A DNA stretch of 12,434 nucleotides from Candidatus Saccharimonadales bacterium (GTDB taxonomy: Bacteria > Patescibacteriota > Saccharimonadia > UBA4664 > SCTI01), in assembly GCA_030150485.1 (NCBI GenBank), contig JASLFZ010000001.1:1-12434 (forward strand), read 5' to 3'. The number at the start of each line of letters is the position of its first letter. The stretch's first letter is position 1. A model generated the notes under the pieces. It ran no database searches and had not been told where the DNA came from. It saw only the letters and a list, made by a program, of their open reading frames with translations. The translations under genes and the position numbers were made by a program. Shown here one piece after another: positions 5,966 to 12,434 of the stretch.

Positions 5966-8280
5966 TGAGAATTTCTGCTGACTGGCTGAACGCCTACCTC
6001 TCCAAGCCGTTACCGACTAAGGAGCTGGCTGCAGCGCTTGAGCGAGCGGGTGTAGAGGTAGAGGGGGTCACACCTGCCATTATGCTTGATGATGCTATTG
6101 TGGTGGGCCAGGTTACCAAGCTCGCGCCGCACCCCCAGGCAGACCGCCTCAAGTTGGCTCACGTGGATGTCGGCACTACTACCCTAGAGATTGTCTGTGG
6201 GGCTCCGAACATTGCGGTCGGGCAAAAAGCTCCCGTTGCCCTGGAGGGCGCCACCTTGCCTGATGGAACGACCATTGCTGCCGCCAAGCTGCGCGGTGTA
6301 GAATCGCATGGCATGATCTGTAGCGAGCAAGAGCTGGGGCTCAGCCAGAACCATGCTGGCATCATGGTCTTAGCTGAATCAGCCACCGTCGGAGAAAAAA
6401 TTAATAAAGTTTTACCTGATAGTGATGTTATTGATACAACAACTGCGGCAAATCGCTGGGATTTAAATGGCGTCGTCGGGCTAAGCCGCGAAATTGGGGC
6501 CCACGCTGGCCAAAAGCTGGCTCCACCACAGCCTGAACAACTTACTGGCTCAACCGATACTTTTGCTGTCGTGGCGAGCCCCCAGCAAGTGGGGCGCTAT
6601 CAGCTGGCCAAGCTTGAGGTTGACGCCACCTCCCCAACGCCTATCTGGATGCAGCAGCGTTTGCAGGCGAGTGGTAGCCGGTCGATCAACATTGTGGTGG
6701 ATATCACGAACTACGTCATGCTCGAATCCGGCCAGCCTCTCCACGCCTTTGACGCGGCCAAAATCAAGCCGCCTGTCACCGTGCGGCTAGCCGAGACAGG
6801 GGAGAAGCTAGTCACCCTCGATGGCGTGACCCGCAAGCTCGAGCCGACCGATCTGCTTATTACCGACACCGTCGGCCCAATTGGCCTAGCCGGCGTGATG
6901 GGCGGCCGTAACTCGGAAATCGATACCACCACCCAAGCCATTTACCTGGAATCAGCCTGCTTTGATGGCGCTACGCTGCGCCGCACCGCCACTCGGCTGG
7001 GCTTGCGCACCGACGCCTCGGCCAGGTACGAGCGCGGCCTGCCAGTGGATTTAGCGCCTATTGCTATGGCGCGAGCCGTGGAGCTGCTGAAGGAGCACGC
7101 CAAGGCCAAGCTGATCGCTGGGCCGGTTGATCACCTCGCAGAGCCGCCGCGCCAAACTCGCATTGCGGTGCAGCCGGATCGCATTGGCCAACTACTTGGC
7201 ATCGATGTGAGCGGCGAGCGCATCACTGCCGAGCTGACCAAGCTCGAGTTCCAGGTTGAAGCCGCCGCTGGACTTACCGTTACGCCGCCCTGGTGGCGCT
7301 CCGACATCCAGCACGAGGCCGACCTCGCCGAAGAGGTAATGAAGCTGATCGGCTACGATGCGCTTCCGGCCACATTGCCAACCTGGGCGCCCACCGCAGT
7401 AACCATCGATCGGCGCTGGCCGGCGCTATGGCAAACCAGGGGAGTCCTGCGTTCGCTGGGGCTGTTCGAGGTCGTAACTTACTCGTTCATCAGTGAGGCT
7501 CAGATCACCGAGCTGGGCCGCCAACCTAAGCACTACTTAAAGTTGAAGAATCCGTTATCGATTGAGCAAGCTTATCTGCGGACCGATCTGTTACCGAGCC
7601 TGTTGCGGGTGGCGGCCCAAAACCGCACTTATGGCCGCCGTTATGGCGTGTTTGAGGTATCAAAGGTGTACCACCCGCGCAAATCTGGTGAGCTGCCCGA
7701 GGAGCCGACGCACCTGGCTGCGCTCGTGCGACGGGAGGAGGGAAGTTACCTTGTGGTGAAGGCGGCGCTCGACCGCTTGGCGCGTGAATACAATGTGGCG
7801 TTATCGGTTGATCCCGGCCTGCCGCCCGGAGAGGTGGCGCACCCCACGCGTGCCGGCCAGGTTATGCTAGGGGATAAAGTGATCGGCTGGATCGGTCAGC
7901 TCCACCCCAGTATCGCCGCCCGTCACAAGCTCACCGGCGAACTGGCTTATCTGGAGCTCGACTGGAACGCCCTGGCGGGAGCGGCCAGCCCTCGAACTTA
8001 TCAGCAAAGCTCCCGATTCCCGGCGGTTGGCCGTGACCTTTCGTTCGTAGTTGACCGCACTGTAACCTGGCAGCAGGTTGCGACGCAGCTGGCCGACTAT
8101 CGCCCGGCCTTTCTCAACGACTACTACGGCGATGACCTGCCCAAAGATAAAAAGGTGATGGCGCTGCGCCTGAGCTTTAGCGCCGATGACCACACCCTCA
8201 CCGATGCAGAAGCCGATAAGCGCTTCCGTAAAGTGGTTGAGGAGCTCAAGCAGGCCTTTGATGCTACCGAGCGTCGTTAA
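5965..8280 (+). CDS. pheT: Phenylalanyl-tRNA synthetase beta subunit
   Basis: Non-catalytic beta subunit of PheRS, responsible for tRNA binding and editing of mischarged tRNA. The 771 residues are slightly short of the usual 780-810 but all domains are present: N-terminal B1 with the EMAP-type tRNA-binding fold at about 44-150 (GQVTKLAPHPQADRLKLAHVD, ICSEQELGLS); the B3/B4 editing region with ANRWDLNGVVGLSREI, DITNYVMLESGQPLHAFD and GLAGVMGG; B5 around 400-475 (WWRSDIQHEADLAEEVMKLIGYD); the catalytic-like module (TYSFISEAQ, LKNPLSIEQAYLRTDLLPSL); and the C-terminal FDX-ACB anticodon-binding domain at about 681-771 (SSRFPAVGRDLSFVVD ... FSADDHTLTDAEADKR). A 47-base AT-rich patch (6394-6440) interrupts otherwise GC-rich coding. 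No terminator hairpin is visible after the TAA. Confidence 0.98.
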   Translation: MRISADWLNAYLSKPLPTKELAAALERAGVEVEGVTPAIMLDDAIVVGQVTKLAPHPQADRLKLAHVDVGTTTLEIVCGAPNIAVGQKAPVALEGATLPDGTTIAAAKLRGVESHGMICSEQELGLSQNHAGIMVLAESATVGEKINKVLPDSDVIDTTTAANRWDLNGVVGLSREIGAHAGQKLAPPQPEQLTGSTDTFAVVASPQQVGRYQLAKLEVDATSPTPIWMQQRLQASGSRSINIVVDITNYVMLESGQPLHAFDAAKIKPPVTVRLAETGEKLVTLDGVTRKLEPTDLLITDTVGPIGLAGVMGGRNSEIDTTTQAIYLESACFDGATLRRTATRLGLRTDASARYERGLPVDLAPIAMARAVELLKEHAKAKLIAGPVDHLAEPPRQTRIAVQPDRIGQLLGIDVSGERITAELTKLEFQVEAAAGLTVTPPWWRSDIQHEADLAEEVMKLIGYDALPATLPTWAPTAVTIDRRWPALWQTRGVLRSLGLFEVVTYSFISEAQITELGRQPKHYLKLKNPLSIEQAYLRTDLLPSLLRVAAQNRTYGRRYGVFEVSKVYHPRKSGELPEEPTHLAALVRREEGSYLVVKAALDRLAREYNVALSVDPGLPPGEVAHPTRAGQVMLGDKVIGWIGQLHPSIAARHKLTGELAYLELDWNALAGAASPRTYQQSSRFPAVGRDLSFVVDRTVTWQQVATQLADYRPAFLNDYYGDDLPKDKKVMALRLSFSADDHTLTDAEADKRFRKVVEELKQAFDATERR

Positions 8281-8296
8281 GCTCTAGCCAAACTCT

Positions 8297-8314
8297 AACC
8301 ATAAGCGGTATAAT
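8297..8314 (+). promoter_or_regulatory. Promoter element of the L,D-transpeptidase gene
   Basis: AACCATAAGCGGTATAAT ends in a perfect TATAAT (8309-8314). The same 18 bases with one change (C to T) occur at 10244-10261 before the proline-rich gene. The best -35 is weak (TAGCCA, 8285-8290, 18-base spacer). The predicted start near 8321 leaves a leader of about 37 bases to the GTG at 8358. Confidence 0.7.
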
Positions 8315-8357
8315 CGACTCATAGCGGAGTCATTGCCTTGCTGCGAGCAGGCCACCA

Positions 8358-9893
8358 GTGAGTGGAATAATTATGCCGTTGCGGCCCCCAGCGGTACCAT
8401 TTGCGCCGTTGGTATCGGAACCGTTGCCGCAACCAGAGCGGCTTGCGGAGACGCCTCAGGCCGCTGCCCTTCGCCCGGTTGCGAGACGCCCTACGCAGGT
8501 GCTGGCGGCGGGGATTGTCGCCCTAGCGCTTTTCGTCGGCGCCATCCAAGTCGGCGGTAGCTACTTACTGGCCGGGCGGGTACTGCCAGGCGTATCGGTG
8601 GCGGGGGAGCAGGTTGGTGGCCTCACCGCCGCGCAAGCCGAAGCGCGCATGCAGAGCCACTTAGCCGGCGTCCGCGTGCGGCTGGACGTCAACGGCACCT
8701 CCTCGAGTCTCACTGCCGCCCAGGTCGGTGCGCATTATGACCTGACCACCACTCTGAGCCAAGCTCTAGTAGCCGGACGCACCTCGCCGTTCATGCCGGT
8801 ACAGCTGTTTCGGGCTTGGCGCGGTGGTGCCATCCAGTACGATTACTCTATAGATCAGGGTATCGAACACGCGCTAGCCGTGAAGCTAACGGCGGGCGAT
8901 CAGGTAGCGCAAGATGCCACCATCACGGTAAATAATGGGGTGCCAACTGTGCAGCCCGACCGATCTGGCCGTGGCGTCACCACCGCTCGCATTGAGTCGG
9001 CTATTGCGAGTCAGTTGGCGAATCCGAGCGGCTCGTCGGTCAAGCTGGCCGCCGCTACGGAGCCGGCGCGCATTACGGCCAATGTTGCAGCGGCCGCCCT
9101 CCCCAAGGCTAAGCAGCTTCTCGCCACCCCCATAACCATAACTGCCGGCACCAAGACATTTACCCCGACGACGGCCCAAAAGGGTAGCTGGCTGGCTTTT
9201 ACGCCCAGTGCACCGGATAAGCCCCCGGCTCTCATCCCCGCTGTTAGTACGGCAGGCATCAAACAGTACATCCAGGCCTTAGCGAATCAGGTGAACGTGG
9301 CGGCCGTGGACAGCCGCGTTAACATCCTCAATGGCAGCTCCACGCAGACCGCCCCCGGCCAGAACGGGAGCGTCCTGAACGCCGATGCGCTGGCCGATAC
9401 CGTGGCCGCAGCCGTTACCGCTGGCCAGCCGCTTCAAACCGCTGCACCGATGACCACGGTGCCGTATCAGACCATCACCAATAGTACTGTGGCACTGCCA
9501 TATGCGCAGTATATTGAGATTAATTTAACTAGTCAGCACCTCTGGGCCTACCAAGATAATAAGCTGGTGTATGATTCGCCGGTTACTTCTGGTGCTACCG
9601 GCGCCGGCTTCCCAACCGTTACCGGCATGTTCTCAATCCTCGCTAAACAAACCGATCGCCATCTGGTTGGCTACCAATACGGGCCAGCCTACAACTACGA
9701 TGTGTTTGTGCAGTACTGGATGCAGTTTTACGAGGGCTACGGTTTGCACGACGCCAGCTGGCGCAACGGCAACTTCGGCGGCCAGGACTACTATCACGAT
9801 GGCTCGCATGGGTGCGTGAACCTGCCACTTGCGACCGCCGCCTGGCTCTACAACTGGAGCAGCGTCGGCACGCCGGTTTGGGTGCATAAATAA
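8358..9893 (+). CDS. Membrane-anchored L,D-transpeptidase (YkuD) with VanW/YoaR-type peptidoglycan-binding domains
   Basis: Forms 3-3 cross-links in peptidoglycan or attaches proteins to it, acting outside the membrane. In this 511-residue protein residues 1-47 are a proline-rich cytoplasmic tail, 48-71 a transmembrane helix, and the rest is exported. Residues from about 77 to 370 hold two related segments that look like the putative peptidoglycan-binding domain found N-terminal to YkuD in Gram-positive and CPR proteins (LPGVSVAGEQVGGLTAAQAEARM begins the first). The YkuD domain starts at about 387 (YIEINLTSQHLWAYQDNKLV) and contains His464 in YGLHDASW and SHGCVNL with catalytic Cys486. The GTG at 8358 is used here; ATG at 8373 is an equally good start, since both have only weak Shine-Dalgarno sequences. 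It is transcribed from its own promoter and closed by a strong hairpin. Confidence 0.93.
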   Translation: MSGIIMPLRPPAVPFAPLVSEPLPQPERLAETPQAAALRPVARRPTQVLAAGIVALALFVGAIQVGGSYLLAGRVLPGVSVAGEQVGGLTAAQAEARMQSHLAGVRVRLDVNGTSSSLTAAQVGAHYDLTTTLSQALVAGRTSPFMPVQLFRAWRGGAIQYDYSIDQGIEHALAVKLTAGDQVAQDATITVNNGVPTVQPDRSGRGVTTARIESAIASQLANPSGSSVKLAAATEPARITANVAAAALPKAKQLLATPITITAGTKTFTPTTAQKGSWLAFTPSAPDKPPALIPAVSTAGIKQYIQALANQVNVAAVDSRVNILNGSSTQTAPGQNGSVLNADALADTVAAAVTAGQPLQTAAPMTTVPYQTITNSTVALPYAQYIEINLTSQHLWAYQDNKLVYDSPVTSGATGAGFPTVTGMFSILAKQTDRHLVGYQYGPAYNYDVFVQYWMQFYEGYGLHDASWRNGNFGGQDYYHDGSHGCVNLPLATAAWLYNWSSVGTPVWVHK

Positions 9894-9905
9894 GAGCCAT
9901 TAAAA

Positions 9906-9958
9906 GAGGCGCGGAGAGGGGAATGAATTCCCATCTCCGCGCCTCAACTGCCTTTTTT
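9906..9958. terminator. Bidirectional intrinsic terminator
   Basis: A perfect 12-bp stem (9906-9917 with 9934-9945) is extended by GGGAA/TTCCC (9919-9923 with 9928-9932) around a four-base loop. On the plus strand six T follow after a 7-base gap (9953-9958). On the minus strand TTTT follows the stem at once. It therefore sits between two convergent genes: the L,D-transpeptidase on the plus strand and the small gene at 9961-10191 on the minus strand. Confidence 0.85.
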
Positions 9959-9960
9959 AA

Positions 9961-10191
9961 CTAGTCCTTACCTAGTACTCGGGAAGATCCGATCTTTTCG
10001 AGCAGGATAAGATTCCGTGCCGTCAAATACTCTGGTTGATTAGTAAAATGGTTTACGGCTGCCTCCCGGAGCGTTGTGTAGGGCGCCTCTCCTGCTATCC
10101 TTTGACGGTTTGTCATCAGAGCATATTCAGTGAGTGCTTGCAGCGTATCCGGATCAGGCGTGTACTGCTCCTCCAGAATGATGTGGCTCAC
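9961..10191 (-). CDS. Small hypothetical protein, 76 residues
   Basis: I do not recognise this protein. The reading frame gives a balanced soluble composition with a likely helical middle (TLQALTEYALMTNRQRI, TLREAAVNHF, ARNLILLEKI) and no membrane segment. It is not antisense to any gene and ends immediately before a hairpin whose minus-strand T-run suits it as terminator, which supports a real gene. The chosen start is GTG at 10191; a run of seven G (10207-10201 on the minus strand) lies about 9 bases upstream and could act as a weak ribosome site. The same frame stays open for 16 more codons upstream (EIVIRKSLGGHYQ looks protein-like) to a TAG at 10240-10242 without an ATG, GTG or TTG, so the real start, or a homopolymer sequence error, is uncertain. 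Confidence 0.55.
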   Translation of the reverse strand: MSHIILEEQYTPDPDTLQALTEYALMTNRQRIAGEAPYTTLREAAVNHFTNQPEYLTARNLILLEKIGSSRVLGKD

Positions 10192-10243
10192 CTGGTAGTG
10201 CCCCCCCAGACTCTTACGGATAACGATTTCGGATGATAACTAC

Positions 10244-10261
10244 AACCATAAGTGGTATAAT
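10244..10261 (+). promoter_or_regulatory. Promoter of the proline-rich protein and secretion ATPase genes
   Basis: AACCATAAGTGGTATAAT is the second copy of the 18-base element at 8297-8314. Here the -10 TATAAT (10256-10261) is preceded by TGG, a TGn extended -10. The -35 region is not consensus. The predicted start is about 10268, almost on the Shine-Dalgarno, giving a very short leader. Confidence 0.7.
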
Positions 10262-10267
10262 TCCAAC

Positions 10268-10272
10268 AGGAG
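10268..10272 (+). promoter_or_regulatory. Shine-Dalgarno of the proline-rich gene
   Basis: AGGAG lies 10 bases before the ATG at 10283. It is one of the clearest ribosome sites in the window and sets the start of that gene. Confidence 0.65.
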
Positions 10273-10282
10273 AATTGTATCT

Positions 10283-10741
10283 ATGCAGCCCAATCAAAAC
10301 CCCAATCTTCAGCCCCAACCCGTCAGTCCAAATCAAGTACCCAGCGTTCCGGCCGAGCAAGCGCCCGTAGCGCCCCCTGCGCCCGAGCGCCAGCCCGCAC
10401 CGGCCGCTCCCGAGGTTGCCCCGCAGGCACCCGCCCAAGCGCCACCTCCGCCTCAGCAGCCGGTGGCCGTACCGCCTCCGCCCGCGCCAATCCCGCCGGG
10501 TGTTACTCCGGCGCCGCCAGTAGCCGCGCCACAGGCACCCCCACCAGCTCCGCCGGTCGATAATCCCGCTACCGCTGGCGATGTCGATGTAATTGAAAAG
10601 GAGTGGGTCGATCAGGCCGATAAGGTCATTAAGCGTACCCAAGACGATCCCTACGTGGAAGAGGAGGCGGTTGAGTCGCTTCAGCAAGACTATTTGAAGA
10701 AGCGCTACAACCACGACGTTAAAAAGCCGGACGGCCAGTAG
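10283..10741 (+). CDS. Proline-rich protein with conserved acidic/basic C-terminal tail, next to a secretion ATPase
   Basis: A 152-residue protein in two parts. Residues 1-92 are a low-complexity Pro/Ala/Gln region without predicted fold. Residues 100-145 are a compact charged helical segment (DVIEKEWVDQADKVIKR, DDPYVEEEAVESLQ, QDYLKKRYN). No signal peptide or membrane helix is present, so it is probably cytoplasmic or associates with a membrane complex through partners. From memory, small proteins with this tail recur in Saccharibacteria and related CPR genomes near type IV secretion-like genes; this was not checked. It has its own promoter and a Shine-Dalgarno, and stops 6 bases before the ATPase start, so the two are almost certainly one operon. 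The role is unknown; an adaptor to the ATPase complex is an inference from context. Confidence 0.85.
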   Translation: MQPNQNPNLQPQPVSPNQVPSVPAEQAPVAPPAPERQPAPAAPEVAPQAPAQAPPPPQQPVAVPPPPAPIPPGVTPAPPVAAPQAPPPAPPVDNPATAGDVDVIEKEWVDQADKVIKRTQDDPYVEEEAVESLQQDYLKKRYNHDVKKPDGQ

Positions 10742-10747
10742 AGAAAT

Positions 10748-12434
10748 ATGGGCGGCGTAGCTACTCTAGTCGCATTATTCATTGTTTTCGGGATCGTGCT
10801 CGGAACGATTGCGTTTGTGGCCTATCGCCGCGTGCTGCGCCGCGCTAAAGGAGTTGAGCGTGGCCTTAAGATGGTGCCGCTACTGATCCACCTGCCACCG
10901 CCCAGTCAGGACGTCGAAAATAGCGGTACGCGCAGCGAGGCCGACGTCATGCGTACGCGGGTGGCGGAGGCTCAATCGCTCTACGATTTGCTGGCTGGAA
11001 CCGCCCAGGCCGGTTTCAAGAGCTCCTTTTACGGCCAGCGCCACATTGCCTTTGAAATTATCGCCAACGCTGGCTTGGTGCACTACTTCGCGGCGGTGCC
11101 GATTGCGCTGGTGAGCGTGGTCGAGCAGGCTATTGTGACCGCTTACCCGGGTGCCCGCCTGGAAGAGGTCGAGGATCACAACATCTTTAACCCACAGGGC
11201 CACCTTACTGGCACGGTGGGAGGGGAGCTGGTGCTCAAGCATGAGGCGGCTTACCCAATCGCGTTAATTGATAAAATGGAAAAGGATCCGATGGCCGCCC
11301 TGATAAACTCGTTGTATAAATTGCAACAAGGTGATGGCGCGGCGGTACAAATCATGCTGCGGCCCGCCCGTCCGGCATGGGTAAAGCGCTCGCTCAAATT
11401 GGTTGCCGGCAAGCGGCACACTCGCCAGGGTGGCTTAGGCTTTGGTGTCCTTGATGTCGCCAAGGGTGCGGTCAAAACCTCCGAGGAGTGGCGCGAAAAG
11501 GCCAAAACCTTCGAGGTCAGTAAGCTGGAAGAGGACACCCTCCAGGGTATCGAAGAGAAGACGAAGCATCCTGGCTACGAGGTACTGATTCGGGTGCTGG
11601 CCAGCTCGCCAACCTACGATCGCTCCCAAATGCTGTTGCGCTCGATTACCACCTCCTTCGCACTGTTTGATGCGCCCGGCTCCAACGGCTTCCAGTTTGT
11701 GGAGGGGCGCGATATGCGGGGGCTCGTCACCGCCTTTATTTTTCGCTTTTTCCCACCCGAACTCACCAGTAGCGTACTTAACAGTATGGAGCTCGCTACG
11801 CTATTCCATCTGCCCGATGCACAGTTCACGCCGAGCAATCAGGTTGAGCGGCAGCAGTCCAAGCAGGTTGATGGCCCGGTTAACATGCCGAGCACCGGAT
11901 TGCTTATGGGCTACAACTTTTACCGTGGCGTAAAGAAGGAGATTCGGCTCAGCGAGCAGGATCGCCGCCGCCACACTTATATAGTCGGGCAGACCGGCAC
12001 CGGTAAGTCCACTATCTTGGAGAACCTGGCGGTGCAGGATATGTTGGCTGGCAACGGCTTTGCCTTTATTGACCCGCACGGTGATGTGGCCGAAAAGCTC
12101 GTGAGCATGGTGCCCAAAGAGCGGGCCGAGGATGTCATCTACTTTAACCCGGGTGATATGGAACGGCCGCTTGGCCTCAACCTGTTTGAGTTTAGCGATC
12201 CGACCCAAAAGGACTTCCTGATCCAGGAGTCGATTAACATGCTCTATAAGCTGTATGACCCGACCCATCAGGGTATTATCGGCCCGCGCTTTGAGCATTG
12301 GTTCCGCAACGCCGCCCTCACCCTGATGGCCGACCCTAACGGTGCCAGTTTCATCGAGATTCCCAAGGTGTTTACCGATAGCGCTTATCTTAAGAACAAG
12401 TTCAAATACCTGACTGACCCCACCGTCATCGACT
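10748..12434 (+). CDS. Membrane-anchored type IV secretion/coupling-like P-loop ATPase, 3' end missing
   Basis: The frame is open from the ATG at 10748 to the window end (562 codons, no stop). Residues 4-25 form a single N-terminal transmembrane helix followed by a basic stretch (YRRVLRRAKG). Residues of about 45-380 are a CPR-type region I cannot assign further. The ATPase domain then begins: VGQTGTGKSTILENL with Walker A at Gly414-Thr422, and FAFIDPHGD (Asp442, His444), the signature shared by VirD4/TraG-like coupling proteins and HerA/FtsK-like motors. DVIYFNPGD, RPLGLNLFEF and RFEHWFRNAALTLM continue the pattern known from CPR type IV secretion-like ATPases. It presumably moves DNA or protein, or drives pilus-like machinery, at the membrane. 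The start is 6 bases after the upstream stop; only a weak AGAG precedes it. Family assignment to VirD4-like versus HerA-like is not settled by the visible part. Confidence 0.88.
   Translation, partial: MGGVATLVALFIVFGIVLGTIAFVAYRRVLRRAKGVERGLKMVPLLIHLPPPSQDVENSGTRSEADVMRTRVAEAQSLYDLLAGTAQAGFKSSFYGQRHIAFEIIANAGLVHYFAAVPIALVSVVEQAIVTAYPGARLEEVEDHNIFNPQGHLTGTVGGELVLKHEAAYPIALIDKMEKDPMAALINSLYKLQQGDGAAVQIMLRPARPAWVKRSLKLVAGKRHTRQGGLGFGVLDVAKGAVKTSEEWREKAKTFEVSKLEEDTLQGIEEKTKHPGYEVLIRVLASSPTYDRSQMLLRSITTSFALFDAPGSNGFQFVEGRDMRGLVTAFIFRFFPPELTSSVLNSMELATLFHLPDAQFTPSNQVERQQSKQVDGPVNMPSTGLLMGYNFYRGVKKEIRLSEQDRRRHTYIVGQTGTGKSTILENLAVQDMLAGNGFAFIDPHGDVAEKLVSMVPKERAEDVIYFNPGDMERPLGLNLFEFSDPTQKDFLIQESINMLYKLYDPTHQGIIGPRFEHWFRNAALTLMADPNGASFIEIPKVFTDSAYLKNKFKYLTDPTVID

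Noticed and set aside
8316..8331. Small hairpin GACTC/GAGTC after the L,D-transpeptidase -10 as an operator or attenuator.
   Set aside because: Five base pairs only, and its first arm lies before the expected transcript start; not distinguishable from chance.
10214..10714. Long minus-strand frame of 166 codons opposite the proline-rich gene, rich in Arg and Gly.
   Set aside because: It is the antisense shadow of Pro/Ala codons. The plus-strand gene has a promoter, Shine-Dalgarno and conserved tail.

Overview
The window looks like chromosomal DNA from a Patescibacteria/CPR bacterium, most likely Candidatus Saccharibacteria (TM7). This is inferred from gene content, not from any search. The pointers are a proline-rich small protein with a conserved EKEWV...DYLKKRY tail placed directly before a membrane-anchored type IV secretion-like ATPase, a VanW/YoaR-type L,D-transpeptidase, tight compact spacing, and starts that look leaderless. 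TGA is used as a normal stop (for example at 4962-4964), which argues against the recoded SR1/Gracilibacteria groups.

Layout. Positions 1-2659 (+): the 3' part of an ITPA-like nucleotide pyrophosphatase, rmuC, and trpS. Positions 2660-3191: no convincing protein gene, but a strong promoter, about 430 bases rich in complementary segments, and an intrinsic terminator; this is read as an unidentified structured non-coding RNA. Positions 3192-4520 (-): an M20 metallodipeptidase, convergent with the RNA. Positions 4590-8280 (+): a small four-helix membrane protein, pheS and pheT in one overlapping operon. Positions 8358-9893 (+): a membrane-anchored L,D-transpeptidase with its own promoter, closed by a hairpin terminator that works on both strands. 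Positions 9961-10191 (-): a probable small hypothetical gene. Positions 10283-12434 (+): a proline-rich protein followed by a secretion/coupling-type ATPase that runs off the end of the window.

Functionally the window is mostly housekeeping: nucleotide pool cleaning (ITPase), DNA maintenance (RmuC), tRNA charging (TrpRS, PheRS alpha and beta), peptide breakdown and wall cross-linking. The last two genes point to a cell-surface or secretion apparatus.

The most unusual item is the 2711-3193 RNA locus. It has a near-consensus sigma70 promoter with an AT-rich upstream region, an 8-bp pairing of its 5' end to near its 3' end, a 9-bp pairing that forms a pseudoknot with it, several strong local hairpins and a terminator. 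By eye it carries none of the signature sequences of RNase P RNA, tmRNA, SRP RNA or group I/II introns. A second theme is promoter placement: trpS, rmuC and the M20 gene each have a -10-like hexamer 6-7 bases before the ATG, and the L,D-transpeptidase and proline-rich genes share an almost identical 18-base promoter element.
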